Positions 37,343 to 50,955 of a DNA stretch of 64,000 nucleotides are shown here, in pieces. The notes below the pieces were generated by a model. The model was not told the DNA's origin and searched no databases. It saw nothing but the letters and a program-made list of their open reading frames with translations. The stretch's first letter is position 1; each line of letters starts with the position of its first letter. The stretch covers positions 16,585,001-16,649,000 of the forward strand of contig NC_061781.1 in NCBI RefSeq assembly GCF_022458985.1, read 5' to 3'. Source of the stretch: Mugil cephalus (taxonomy: Eukaryota; Chordata; Actinopteri; Mugiliformes; Mugilidae). Both the position numbers and the translations under genes were made by a program.

Positions 37343-40300
37343 TGCTCCATTGCCACTACCTTTAACTGTGACTCTCATCTGAATATTACTCACAAGCAGT
37401 TTTTACTCTACTCATTCACAAATAAAAACCAACTCAATTTGTGGAGGAACGTTGAATTGTGGTCAGCTCGTTGACTGTTTACACAGACTAACTTTTGGAC
37501 ACGCACAAAAAAAGATAAGAACAATATTAATTAGTAATTAGCATTTATTGCCACATACAGTCGCACATACAAGGAGCGAGTCTTGAGTTTTGCTGCAACA
37601 AACAAACAAATTTGAATGGATTGTGTTCTTCCTGCATTTGTGCTAAGTTAAGCTAAGTGACTCTTAGCTTTAACTTCATATTTAGCATGCAGGTTAAGAA
37701 TAGCAATAGTTCTTTATCAAAATGTCCAACGGTAACACGAATGAGTAATTTCCCCCTCGGCCTTGGCCTCGAATCTTAAGTGCAATCAAAGAGACCTATC
37801 ATTTAAGTCATGTTCACTGACTTTGTTCTCTTCTTCCTGCCAGTGTCATGGCCTAATCAGCGAAGTGAATGGCTAAATTCTCCTCTTTAACAACTGCGCC
37901 TTTGACCATGGAGCAGAGAAAATGTTTTTATTTATTTATTTTTTTTTGCATGTAAAAATAGCACAGGGAAGCCAAAGATAAGGATCTCATGACAAGCTCT
38001 GCAGCATTTTTGGCCAGGAGCTATGACCTTCGGACGTATACCTCCCATTATACAGTATGTATGAACACATTTATGCATTCATTTTGTACTTTGATGCTCT
38101 TACAAAACCAAATAAGATTTCCTTCTCACATATAAAGTCTTTTTGCAACACAGTCTAAACCTAAAACTGGAGCTTTTTTTTCTTTCTTCCTGCTACATCT
38201 TCCAAAGGTTGCTGGCGGAAAATAAAAGAGTTCACTGTAATTTTTTTGCACTTCATTAAACAAAAGCTTATGGAGCGCCCGACATCCCTTCAGGCCTCAT
38301 TCAGTCATTCTGGAGGGATGGAAATGCTGCTGCTAATTCTTAAATTACGAAGCCTGAAATGCTACTCCGACGTTTCCATTGTGCTGCTCATCAGGAAGGA
38401 TTTAAGAGTGGAAACAACGTTCGCGCAGTATAACAGCATGAAGCGATTTGTAACAAAGAAGTGATGCCGCGCGGCTTCATTTAATCTCATCACTGAGAGC
38501 TTCTCGACAGCGCCGGGGTGAAGTCTGAGGGCTGCGTGTGTTTATGTGTGCTCCTGTGAGTAAAACGTAGGGTATGTGTAAGCTTGACGGAAAAAGCCCA
38601 CACTGCCAGGATGCATTAACGTAACCCTCCCCGACGGCCTGCCAGCCTGACCCCTTGCCTGCCATTCTGTTCATGACACAAACCCATTTTACCCAAGTTT
38701 GAGGAAAGCCAGGCATGATGGACACGCGCTGACGAATGTTTATCCCGCCTCCATATACAACCTTTAACTCTTATCCGTGACCCGCTGAAGGCTGCCTGGG
38801 CCGCAGTCAAGGGATGTTAGAATAAAACATAACAACAAATGGGAAAAGATGGAACAGGTTGAAAAGACAAGGTTGTTTTACTGTCTTATATATATACAGT
38901 ATATCAAGCACAAACCTCATCTAACAGTCAGAAAAATAATCCATAGCATTGTGGAAATGCTCTTATGGATATGATAATACATTTTATTTATAAAGCGCTT
39001 TCAATAAAGCTTCTTTAATTGACAAAAATGTATCAAAATATCAAAATATATCAGTACATCCATTTATGCATTAGTTTCACTTTCTTTATTTCATCTGTAG
39101 CTTTCAACATGTTAAGCGCAAATAGTGCTTTTGTTTTTGGGAATATAAGGTTGCTGCAATATATTTTATTAGAGATTAAAAGCACTATTAGGGAATATTT
39201 ATAATATTACAAATTTAATTTAATTGCCTATTTTTCTTTTACTAGTGTTCCTCAAGAGTGTTTTCTTTTATGTGAACTGCTGTGACCAAGGAGTTTAATA
39301 ACAGCAACAGTAATAGACAGAACTCTCAAAGAGATAAACAGTGTAACTACAGAATACAAGAAACATTCACATTCACAGAATGAGGATGATCTCGTTCTAT
39401 AACTGACTGTAAGACTTTTTTCTGTTGATGTTTCCAGTCAGATTGTTCATATTGTATGCGTAAATCAGTCCACACTTTCTTCCCATGAACCTCTTCGTTG
39501 AGAGCTGCTTGTTATTAATAAATCTTTGCTGCTCTGCTGACAAGCCGACCCACATGGTCATGATGACACTACACGATTACCACTGCTGCTGTTTGCTCAT
39601 TATAGGGTTGCAACACTTTGAACCAACAGGTGAGGGATCGCGAGAGGCCGTCATGACAGACTGTTAGTCAGCCGTCATGTATTTCAGACTCCTGTCTCCA
39701 CAGATTTAGATTGCTGCTATTCTTACCGGCTGATCTCTGACCCTCAATGAATGCTGTCCCAGACCGGAGGCGTTGACGATGGATGCATGGGAATGCATAT
39801 GTGGGTCACGCATGCATTATTGTGTGTGTGTCAAGGATGTAAGTTTCCGGGTTGGTTTTTCTGTCAGCGCTGCACACGTGTATATAGCAGCACCATGTGA
39901 CTACTGTGAAGCTCAGGCTATAAGAGGTGGCGGTTGGATGATGGACAATTTAATTTCCATTATGCAGATTAATGGAATCATATTAATTCAACTTTCACAA
40001 TATACAGAAGAATCGAAAAACCATTTCTCTCTCACCTTAAAATAAGCAGTATAAAAATAAAATCAAAAAAGGCAATATATATAATTATAATTATATAAAC
40101 TAATGTTATCAGTGAGTGATAGATCCACATACAATGTATCTGATATATTTCACAAACAATTTTGTTTTTTAAATGTATATTTTCCAGTCATATTTTAGTG
40201 ACCAAGAACTACTACCAGTCAATATTACATTGTTTACACTATGATACTAGGCTTTTACCCAGAAGACAAATTTAAAGGTCAGATTACGAGAGGAGAGCAA

Positions 40301-40580
40301 GAGTGTAAACAATATAATTAAACGCAGTGAATTTCCATTTTTCAGCTTCAGTTTTCAGGGTCCTGGAACTCTGGGTTATGAATGATAATTTGTGGACACA
40401 AAATGCTCGGCATTCGAGTGGTGACATGACATTTTCCTTAAGTAGCTGGTGTCTAGAAGCCGCCAAGGCTAACAGGTTAGCATCTAATGAGGGGGTAAAT
40501 TAATGAATTAATGTAGGAAATGCAAAGACATAAGGTTGACTATCTATCTATCTGTCACCTTGTCGAAAATTCCATGAATA

Positions 40581-40595
40581 CCACAAGAGGGAGCC
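40581..40595 (+). promoter_or_regulatory. CTCF-like motif
   Basis: CCACAAGAGGGAGCC fits the CTCF core by eye. It lies between gja5 and gja8. Binding is not shown. Confidence 0.3.
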
Positions 40596-42244
40596 GTTCA
40601 TATAGACTTTTCTCATGAACAGGACACCATTTGAAGCCAGCAACTGTTGCACCATCTGGTTTACTGATATAAATGACCATATCCATATCCATGACTGTTG
40701 TTTGCAACACGTCACGTTCACAGTCTATGAAGTCACAATGTCGGGCCTCAAATATTCTTAAAAATAATAAGTCTCAAAATCCTTTATCGGTGCTTTTTAT
40801 TCCGAGATAAGATTACTGAACGTGCAAATGTTGAACGAAAGCAAACAAAAGTCATGCAGTGGACCTTGCGAGTTCCTCTCCCACCCTACTAACAACAAGG
40901 TTATCAAGATGTGGAGAGAGCCGAAGGAAACACGGACTCCTAATGCCATGTTTTCCCCCCTCCACGCCACCACCCGTGGAGTCGCAGCACCCCAGCGTGC
41001 AGCCGCGGAGACAGAGCGACTTAACAAACGCAGGAAGAGGGATAGAGAGGGATATCTGCAGGACCCCCTCACCCAGGACCACCAGCTCACTCAGACATGA
41101 GGACAGACGGGTGCTGTGTGCGCGCGTGCTGGCGTGTGTGTGTGGACAGACGGACTTTGTCCACCGTATAAGTTTTATGTGCGTTTGATGGCTGAAGAAA
41201 GACGAGGGGTGTATGCCCCCATATGTCCCTTAAAACAAACAGGGAATGAAAGGGCGACATTGTTCATGAGGGCAAGCAGAAGGGCCATATGCAAGGGCAA
41301 TGAAAAGCCTATTCAGTTTTTTTTTTTGTTTTTTTTGCTGGACCCTTGACTGGAGTTATTTAAAATTACAGAAAAAGTAATAGAATAATAGAAAAAAAAG
41401 AAGCAGTTTTATGGGTGATTTGAGAAATTACGTTTTTTTTTTTTTTTGAAGGGGCTAGGCAACTTTTCTGTCTTAAACCCTTGACTTATAGACTTTCATG
41501 GCAATGTTTTATGACTTGTTTGTCCTGGTCATTGTTAAAGTCATTTGTGGAAACAACATTAAAGTATAAATCATTGCCCTCTGAGCATATGTGAGAAACT
41601 TGTGGGTGTTTGGCGGTGGATGCTTGACCGTGTGTGCTGACACACCTATCCGTAGATAACATTGTGTTGGGCTGCTGGCTGACTGCAGGGACCTGGAGGT
41701 ATGAAATCATCCTGTGTCTGGCCGTGTGTTGCCCTGATAGAGACACAGAGGGCGTAACCCTCCTCTGAAATGTACCTCCAGCCCTTCACACAGCTCTTCC
41801 TGCCCCGAGCGATACGCACCCTCGCTCACACTGCTCCTTCTTACTCTACGCTTCTCAGAACCTTAGTCACCCTTCAGCGTTTTTTTTTTACTGAAAAACA
41901 ATTACCACTGCTTTCATCCTCCTTTTGTGTTGTTTCCTTGCAAATTTCAAAATCCAATAACAACACCTCGCTGTTTCCCAGGGCCAGTGTGCCGAGATCC
42001 GCTGACTGATGGTATTCACATTAATCCTCAACGTGTTTTTTATGTAACTGATGGAGCCACCGTAATAGTACTTTCCCAGATCCAAACAGCAGAGCAGACA
42101 AAAGTTACTGACAAGGGAACACATCAAAACATCATCCAACTGGTTGTTAGTAACAAAGGTTATGTTTGGAGTATCCTTATACATATAGACATATAGATGA
42201 AAGGAATGGCTTGTCAGACTTGTCAGCCATTGCTTGCATATGTA

Positions 42245-42345
42245 GATGATAGGGCGTCACCCATATGATTCCTGAAGGGTAATTTTGAAGGTCAGTGTGG
42301 TGGCTAAGGCAGTCGCCATCTTGGTAATACCTGACCCTGCCCAAC
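42245..42345. repeat. Interspersed repeat, copy a
   Basis: GCGTCACCCAT, then GATTCCTGAAG, TTTTGAAGG and CGCCATCTTGG. The same order occurs at 42611-42710 in the same orientation. The pattern is a dispersed teleost repeat I recognise but cannot assign to a family. Confidence 0.5.
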
Positions 42346-42610
42346 TCTAAGGGCTCTTTTTCTTTTTTTCAATTAATACATTGTTATCATTCGTTTATTG
42401 AATTGGGACAATGCACAAACGCTAATATGCTAATTTTGTTTGTTACTGCTGTAAAGTTGAGGCTCATTTTTTCTGCCTCGTGGTTACCACTCGATTGAGA
42501 CTGGAACAGGGTGAATATTAGACTTGCATGTAAATGTATTTTACACCATGTCACCATGTCAACTTAAAAGGTTGTGGCCAAAAGCTTGTACGTAAAGACG
42601 GACAAACACT

Positions 42611-42710
42611 CTGTGATGTCACCTGCAGGGTTCCTGAAGAGGTGTTTTGAAGCTCAGTCTCCGGCGGCCGTCATCTTGGCAGTTCCTGATGCCACCATAC
42701 CATACTACCA
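42611..42710. repeat. Interspersed repeat, copy b
   Basis: TGATGTCACC, then GGTTCCTGAAGAGG, TTTTGAAGC and CGTCATCTTGGC, parallel to 42245-42345. About 266 bp of different sequence separates the two, so this is either a local duplication or the two ends of a longer element. Confidence 0.5.
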
Positions 42711-43804
42711 TACACCATCGACGTTGATGGATGACGCCATGGCAGACAGCTAGTGACCTGTGGTGCTCAAAGTGGCCTCCACCTTAATTATGCATATAGC
42801 TTTGATATAATTTACATGGATGAAAGATATAAACGATCACCTGGTACAACTGTAATGTGTGAGGAGCCAGCATCAGGTGGTCGTTTTAGGAACTGCAGTT
42901 ATTGACAACATTAGATTAGTGAATTATAATTATAGCAAATGTAATCTAAGGTTGCTACATAAAGAATCATGTAAAATAGAGAATATATGTATTAGCATCT
43001 TCACAGTTTCAACTTAAAAGTTAATAGGTGTTGTGTTATCCTATAAATTCCCCCCAGAAGAGGCCCCTATGTTTCATCCAACAAAACACTAAGCCGATGG
43101 AATGTTCTGAATCCTCCACAAATGTAATTTTACCTCTTTGACATGAAAGTCATGACACGCAGGTTACTCAAATTACAACATAGTGACTGTCATCAGATAC
43201 TCAAATGGTAGTATAGATGTCACATAATGATATCAATTCGATAGCGTCCAAAATGAAGTATTTCTTCTCAAATTACCAGCGTATATTGTTGTAAGAGCTG
43301 AGTCAAACATTTTTTTTTACCAGCTCATGTGAATGCAAAGCAGCCTCAAGGGATGCTATAGTTCACAAGGGTCTTTTATCAAGCTGTGGGAAAGTGAGTG
43401 TACCCAACAAGACAAAACAAAACACATGTATAAGTGTCTAGGAATTTTCTCTGTCTCCAACAACCATCCTAGACCATAGTCTCTCTCATCCAGGTCGTTA
43501 CATCCAGTCTCACACAGCACTTACATCCTTCCTCGATTAACGCCTCCTGTCTGCCCTCCTCCCTCCTCCCACCCCTTTCTCCATTGTGTGCACTACGATT
43601 CTCCTCTCCCTCCTAGGGTGCCCGGCGTTGCAGAGGAAGTTGCCCTTCCACTTCCTTCTTTACTGGTGAAAACAATTCGGGCCTTGTCTCTCTCCCTCTG
43701 TCACACTCTCTTGTAAGGCCAGAATACATGAAGCTCTCAGGATAGCTAATTTCCTCACACAGAGTCACTTAGATCTCTGGAATTGATATTGACATACTGC
43801 ATAT

Positions 43805-43857
43805 ACGGTCTTACCCAGTCCTAGTCCTACACTAGGACTAGGACTGGGTAAGACCGT
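43805..43857. repeat. Perfect inverted repeat, 25-nt arms, 3-nt loop
   Basis: Positions 43805-43829 and 43833-43857 are exact reverse complements, separated by CAC. The arm includes CTTACCCAGTCCTAGTCCTA. There is no T-run after it and no flanking duplication or transposon end was seen. The sequence within each arm is itself repetitive (CCTAGTCCTA). Confidence 0.95.
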
Positions 43858-44235
43858 TTGTGGTGGAGGGTCACAGGGTGTCATATGTGGAGCCACCTTG
43901 CCAGTCTATCGCAGGGCTAACACGGAGAGACAGACAACCGCAACCACACCTCACACCTCACACCTAACGAATGTCTCGTGCTATCCACCAAACCACTACC
44001 CCGTCCATCTACACTACCAACTACTGTTAATGTGTCAAACTCCTTTGCGCTACAGAAATGACATATGTGGTGTAGCCAGACTCACTTCTTATCACAAAAC
44101 AAGGTGGCTTGCCATTTGGATTTTATTATGGGGTGGGTTTCAAAAGGGAAAAACAATCTCTGAACAGAATTATATTGTCCGACAACCAAACAGACCCATT
44201 CAGCTCAATGGCATTAAGATAATGTGCATTACTAC

Positions 44236-44493
44236 ACACACACAGCTTAATGGAGGTGGAAATTCGACTTTCTGAATGTGGTCCCTGTCCCAGTTTACAT
44301 GCAACAGAGAAAATCAAATAATTGACAGCAACATGTCCTCCTTTTCCACACTAGGTGGCGATATGCATCTTGTCAGCAGGTTAATACCATGTTAATACCT
44401 CCCCCTTTCATTGTGTCATAAAATAAACAACAGGAGTCCAGTTAAAGTCGGATTAAGGCAATAATTCGTTATTTTCACTTGCATGTAAACGTC
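44236..44493. mobile_element. Second, shortened copy of the nested TIR transposon
   Basis: Relative to 36472-37074 it is in the opposite orientation. Shared blocks in order are AGCTTAATGGAG, TTCGACTTTCTGA, GTCCCAGTTTACATGCA, CACACTAGGTGGCGATATG, TAATACCATGTTAATAC, and at the end ATAATTCGTTATTTTCACTT and GCATGTAAACG. About half of the interior is missing, and the ends have decayed. Confidence 0.65.
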
Positions 44494-47008
44494 TCCTCAC
44501 CCTATAAAGTTCATCCAAACAATTTGATAGGCCCGCAGCACGATGAGTTCCCAGTAACAGCGACCTCCAGGTCAAGCTGGCTTCCAAGCTAGACATGGTA
44601 CTTTATTTAGTAGCTACACCTACCACACTGTCTGATGGTCATTGCCAAGCTTTTAAGAAAACATAAGCAAAACTGACGGACACCTCAAAACAGGATCTGC
44701 AGGGGAGTCAAGCAGCTTCTATCAAGTACATGGAATTGATTGTCATACAAGAAAAGTGGCCAAAATGTTCTCCTGATGAACTGAGTTACTACACTTTATT
44801 TTACTTTGTTAAATGTGCCTGTAACATGTACACCTGTACAACCTTGTGAAGAGGTGTGGTTGTTCCTACTTGTCCTACCATAGAGCTAGCTCAAGGTAAA
44901 AGTACATATGTACAAATCAAAACCATTACTACTTCTTGTATATATTTATGGAATATTTCATACAGAAACAGAAATCAGAAAATATGTAATGTGCACAGAG
45001 GCAGCGGACATTACATTACATTGCACAAATCATGTAAACGTTATCCACAACACATGTCGTCCAACTGTTATATGAACAGCCTGCAGGTTGCACAACATCC
45101 TCTTCAACGCAGCTATTCACAAGCCATTCATGTCACCAGCTAATACATAGAAGATAGAGAAAAACATGACATATAAATAATTCACACGTAAAACATTGCT
45201 AAATAGCTCAAACCCATGAAGTGCTCGACAACGGGAATTTTAAATTATGGATCTAAATAGTAAATTTTGAATATTTTTGTTGTGTTTTGTTTTCTTCTTT
45301 ACAAACAATACACAAATGATCTTTAGAACCACTATGATGTTTTTCTTATAAAACACATGTCAAAAATAAATAAATAAATAAATAAAAAATTATAGTTATA
45401 AATCCTGGATTGTCATGTTGGCTTTGTATCTTTGTTGAGAATAGCACTCGTTATTACGCATTGACCAACACATTCAGAAGTACATTATATGCCAACATTA
45501 TGACATAATGTGTGTTTACAAAATCACAATGACTTGAGATCGGAACAACCAGGAGGGGCCCCTTTAACAGGCCTGTCCCCTCACAGACGCAGGAGGGTGT
45601 GTGTGTGTTTGCCGCTGTTGTAACAGGACATGGAAGGGTAAACCTTAACCAGAAATTCAGGTAGTGAGTCCAAACAGTCCTGTCTTCTCACCATTTAAAC
45701 ACACGGCTCTCTTCTGTAATCTTACCAGCGATCAGACTGTATTTAACTCTCCAACAAAACTGTTGCACAATAACCGGTGAAAAATATTTACCGGGAACAA
45801 ACTTTAACTTTTGAGCACCACTTGTCTTTGACGCATTTCACTTTAGCGGCAGAAATTTTACGAATGTGAGTGTTTCTGTTTGCCCGTTCCTGTAGTAAAG
45901 TGTGTTTAACAGACCTGGTTATGAACTTCCAGGCCCTGAACGACCTTGTCCCACGAGACTATCGTCTGTGAGAGCGCTTGAGCATACGAAGGACAGTGGG
46001 CTGGTCCAAATTCAACAAGTCTGACCTCCCAAACACAATGGCACAAGAACCCAAGTCCAGCTGGGCGACAAGAACTCAGCCCTCGAAAACACAATGCCAT
46101 GGCTGGGGACCAGATGTGACACTTGTGTGCGTGTGTTATGTGAGAATGTCTCTGAGCATGTGTTTGTAAGCAAATTCAAACACTGACTGGCAAATATGTC
46201 TGCGTCAGTGTCGGATCATGAGCTAAGGCTGAGTGTTTTTATCACTCTTCTCACCAGTTTCCTTTGGCTAATGAAGCGAGTGGCCACAGACTGTCACTAC
46301 TAGGGCATTTCCGCTGCCAGTCTTGAATTCCCCCGTGAAACGTTTCACACTTTCTCACCCCTCGCCGGAAAAGACACGACAGCTTGGTTTTCAGAGGAAA
46401 TGAGAAATGGCCTTAGAAGAATTTTCACACTTGAAAGTGAGAAAGAAAGGTGTGTGTTTAAAGTGGCCAGGGGAAAATACGAAATTGAGGTTGGTATCTT
46501 GTGGTCTAATACTGCCATTTGAAACGACAGGCCTGGTTCCAGAGAGATGAGTCATGAAAAAAAAAGAAAAAAAGAAAAAGAAGATCTTACAAAAAGAGAA
46601 GAACAAAGGCTGTGTGTCACCAAGGCAGCAGGTCACCAGTGCACAAAGAGAAATGATGAAACTCACAGATATTCAAGCAAATATCTGTGTATGTATGTTT
46701 GCACGCTGAACAAACAAGTGTTTAGAAAGAAGTGTCTCTCTGTCTTTGAGCATAAGCCTGACGCTTTTGAGGTCTTAGTGTTGTGCAGTGTCATGGGACA
46801 CAGTGCTGCCCAAAGGTCATTTTGTATCTGTGAGGGGCATCACTGATGCTATCACTTAAAACTCACTGTGAATGCCTCCTCTGTCTGTGAGAAACCACGC
46901 AGGTCACACACGAGTGGTGAAAATCGTGTGATTAAAAGAGTCTAAGCGAACAAACACAGGAGTCATAGCACATCCAATTATATGTGTTGTCCTGGTGTGT
47001 GTGCATCG
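44494..47008. other. Intergenic, gja5-gja8 interval (part 3)
   Basis: No recognisable gene. A short stretch near 45900-46100 might be old retroelement sequence, but I could not match it to a protein. Otherwise nothing is seen. Confidence 0.3.
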
Positions 47009-47150
47009 GATATCATATCATATCATATGCGGTTTTGTATCGTATCGTATCATATCGTATCGTATCGTATCGTATCGTATCGTATCGTATCGTATCGTAT
47101 CGTATCGTATCGTATTGTATCGCATCGTAACGTAACGTATCATAGCGTGT
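47009..47150. repeat. Pentanucleotide satellite (CGTAT)n
   Basis: Roughly 20 or more units of CGTAT, with CATAT variants at the left edge and CGTAA variants at the right. The central part (about 47040-47118) is nearly pure. Confidence 0.95.
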
Positions 47151-50100
47151 CACTGTGATAAAAATTAAAAGTTGTAATTCCTTACCATGTGTTCTTAAAA
47201 GTATCAAATCCTTTCTGTAAATGTTTATTGTGTATCATTTTTTGATAACTGATTAATAATAATTTATTTTTCCTGCTTTTGCAGATATACTCTTGAGGTA
47301 AATCTATATGTTTTAAAATTATAGTAATATTTTACAGTACATACACCTTTCACAACAGAGAGACCGTCTTTTTTGCTGGATTACAAGGAAAAGCCAGACA
47401 AAATAAAACCTCCTAGTAAGTGATGATGGTAGCTTCTGTATTACATGCCCAGCAGCAATAGAGCTGATACTCTAAGATCCCCCATTAAGCTCAGGCCTCC
47501 GGTCAGAGGAGGAATGTGGATATAAACTTTAATGAAAGCCGAGGAATCTTTCTGACTTCGGTAATCTCTGTCTTTTCCCCTCAGATTTTGAGCGGCTTGA
47601 AGTCGCTGAACATTATTTGCATGAGTGGACATGCACGCTCAAATTGGTGTTTGAGTAAAGGATGCCCCCTATCAGCTTCTTAAAATCAAGTCTGCAGCGT
47701 GTAATGCACGCAGACTGCTGACTGTGAAACCTTGAGGCCTTTAACTATGTACACTTGGAAAGTAACACAGCAGAAATTTAGTTTTTCTCATGAAAAGGTG
47801 TTTTAATAAAAAAAAATGATTGGTGTATTTAACATTTCATTGAAATTTTTTGACAAAACTCAAAGCAAGTTTCTGAATGTTAGTGTTCTCACTCTTTTCA
47901 GTGAGCTTTCAATACTGTATAATATACCTCATATGTATTTAGAAGCATTATTTACCCATTTAGTTTATATCAAATGTATTTGGTTTTATATTAAGAGTGT
48001 GTTTATTTGTGTTACATCCCTATGTATTTATACCTATTTAGAATGTATTGATTAATTTAATTTTGTTTAATACAGTCTTGCTCCTATTTATAATCTTGCA
48101 AAACAGATATTCATTTCATTGAGAATCTTTCCAGGTTAAATAAAGGCTATAATAATAAATGTTTTTATTCATCTCATTTCTCACTTTCCAATTTGCCTCA
48201 ATGCTTGCAGCTCAGAAAGTGTTATTCTCTCTGCAGCCCTTGTTGATGATCATCCACACAGAGTGATGACAGACCAACCATTAGCACCAACCAGCGCGGG
48301 TTCTCTTGATGTGGCCACAGAATACCCAGATGACACCACTTCTGGTTTCAGGGTGGATCAGGTATATGTTTGTGAAGTTCTTCTCCTGGAGTGGAGTGGA
48401 GGGAGATGTAATAGGTAACCAGGAGTCCGGATCAAAACCAGCCCCCCTGCCAACAATAATGCGTATTGTTACGCGAAACAGATGTCTTAAATTGCATCAC
48501 ATTGATAAGGGCATCACAAAAGTAAGATTTTAGTTACTTCCTGTCTCTCAAAGGCCCTGCGAGCAGGAAGCGCGTGGCACCGCGCCGTAGGCAGATCGCC
48601 GTACGATATGTTTGTTAGCGTGTTAGCATTCTGATTAACGGCCAGTTGGTGCCCTGCTTCGGAGGTCTAATCTGGCCTCACGCCTCACTGCACGCGCTCA
48701 ATAGAGTCCGCACCCTGCATCATGACATCATGTCTTTGTGTGAAATCCCGGTGCCATTCACGGGCCCACCATAGGGCTTAGCATGCGAGCGTCCACTATA
48801 CCAACACGCAGGTCTTTAAAGGGAGTCCTCTGGTCCCCCATCTCTGTGGATACACCCCGATGCCTCCACACAGAGCTCTGAACATGGCTTCTATCCTCTG
48901 ACAAAATGGGCCGAGCCCATGTGCCACCCAGGGGCCGGAGGAGACCAAGCATTTGGGCTTTTTGTTGGGGACATTTTTATATGAGAAGATATCACTGCTC
49001 CTGGATATGTGGAGACTCGTTGTGTCCATCCAGTCAGCTAACAGTCACACTAATGTTCCTGGACGCCATGTCAGCCAGAGAGAACTACTGTATAGTAAAT
49101 GATTTGAGGGTTAGGGTTAGCAAGGCAGTGCTTCATACTGGATTTTGCTTTTAGATTAGACCATTCATTTGTGAAAAGCAGTGGGATCAATGGAGCTCGG
49201 TTCGGAGGCCAAATCTGCCACCAACCAGTAGATCAGATCAAGAGGTGGTCTCTCCAGCCCACCAGCCCACTGGACTGGGACCACTATTGGCTGAAGGACA
49301 GCGAGGTGTGGCTGTAGTATAGTATGAGTGGAGACACTTCCATAAAAGGAAGGAGGACTTCCATTGATAAATGATTGTAGATTTGGAGTGGCCTTCTAGC
49401 ATGAGGTCTCCGCCACCGTTAATCTGAGAAACTGAGCAAAACAAATTAACAAAACATCACTGATTCTGAATTTCTCTTATGCATCTTCTTTTACTTGAAG
49501 ATTAAAGTGAAACAAGCTGAATTATTTACCAGTACTTCATTGTATAACAAATAACAGTATCGATGTCATGCAGGCCTTTAGAGAAAATGCCATTCTTCAA
49601 ATCCATGCCATTGGCTCCTGGGAATATAGTGCAGTTGTTGAACCTGGAAAATGGCCGTGCAGAGGGGAATCAGTTGTTTAATTGTAAATAAACGGTCTGT
49701 TCCTTCCTTTAATTTGGTGCATCAGTGGTTTACCAGGAGAGCAAGTTTCCAACAGTTTAGATAACTGCCAAACAAAAGCTTTCTTTGTGTAAACTTTTCC
49801 AAACATTCAAGTGTGGTTCATAATAAAGGTATTAAATGTTGGCACAAAGAAATCATATTGTTGATACGCAGCAGGTCTTTCTTCATAATGGTGCAGTTGT
49901 GCATTTCAGCACAATGTGCAATGTGTAGAACATCCTGTTTTCATTTTACCCATATAGAAATGTGAGAAAAGTAGAAAACTTTTTCATAATAAAACCACAT
50001 CTTTTTTCCACATAAGCTGAGCAAAAAAACGCTCAATCTCCCAGTTTAACATATAAATTGGAAGCAACTTAAATGTATATCATTATTCTGTTTTATCTGG

Positions 50101-50925
50101 GGGACAGAACCTTCACATGGGAAATATCCTGTATAAATATAAATAATAATTAATGTACAATTTCTTTTGTCTGTCTTTTCATAAATCAAACTAAAGCTGA
50201 GATGTTAACATGCAAAATATTCCACAAGGCAACACCCATCCCATAACCCATCCATTACATATGGTATGTGTCCAGTGCCCACTGAGCCACAGCCGCCCTC
50301 ATAATATTTTAATAACATCTGCTATTAATCTCTTAAAGTTAAATTATTGAAAAGTGCAACCTATTAAATTACCTTATGAGAAAATCCCTCACAACGTTAA
50401 GCATTAAATGATATGACCGTGTAACTGACAGCGTAACAATAGAAATTAAAGATTTATAGGTCTGTATGTGTATTAGCAACCTATTTACAATGTGTAAGAA
50501 AGCAGTGTTGTGAAGGATACTGGGCAGCAAAGAGTCAGACAAAACTCAATGAAATAGTAAATACTTTTTGATGTTTTCTGTCTTGTGACATTAGAGACCT
50601 CTGGGACGTTTTCTTTTAGACTGAAAATAAGATGCATATCAGTGTTTCAATGAGTGCAGGGAAATATTTTGTTATTACTGTTAAAACTATTCCCAAACTT
50701 TCCATAATCAGGTTTAGAATTTGTGTCGTCATAAACTGAGATGAACGTGTTTACGTGACAGATTAAATTGATTTCACTTCTGGTATTTTTTGGATTCAGA
50801 GGAGATGGACAACGTAGGCATGGAGTCAGCTCGCTAACCTAAAACACTTTAAGATGTTTCAATCAGCAGAGCTTTCAGTTCATCCTGTGTCAATTATCTG
50901 ATGACATCCACATCTCCATGGCAAC

Positions 50926-50955
50926 CCCTAACCCTAACTCTAACCCTAACCCTAA
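50926..50955. repeat. Interstitial telomeric repeat (CCCTAA)5
   Basis: Five consecutive CCCTAA units, the third reading CTCTAA. This is the vertebrate telomere hexamer on the C-rich strand. Confidence 0.85.

Larger units (their letters stand above)
37343..43804. other. Intergenic, gja5-gja8 interval (part 2)
   Basis: No recognised gene. It holds a short AT-rich interspersed-repeat tail near 38980-39010 (TTTATTTATAAAGCGCTTT type), a CTCF-like motif at 40581-40595, and two related short repeats at 42245-42345 and 42611-42710. Confidence 0.4.

Noticed and set aside
47009-47150. Regular repeat array as a CRISPR
   Set aside because: It is a simple 5-bp satellite without spacers, in a vertebrate genome.
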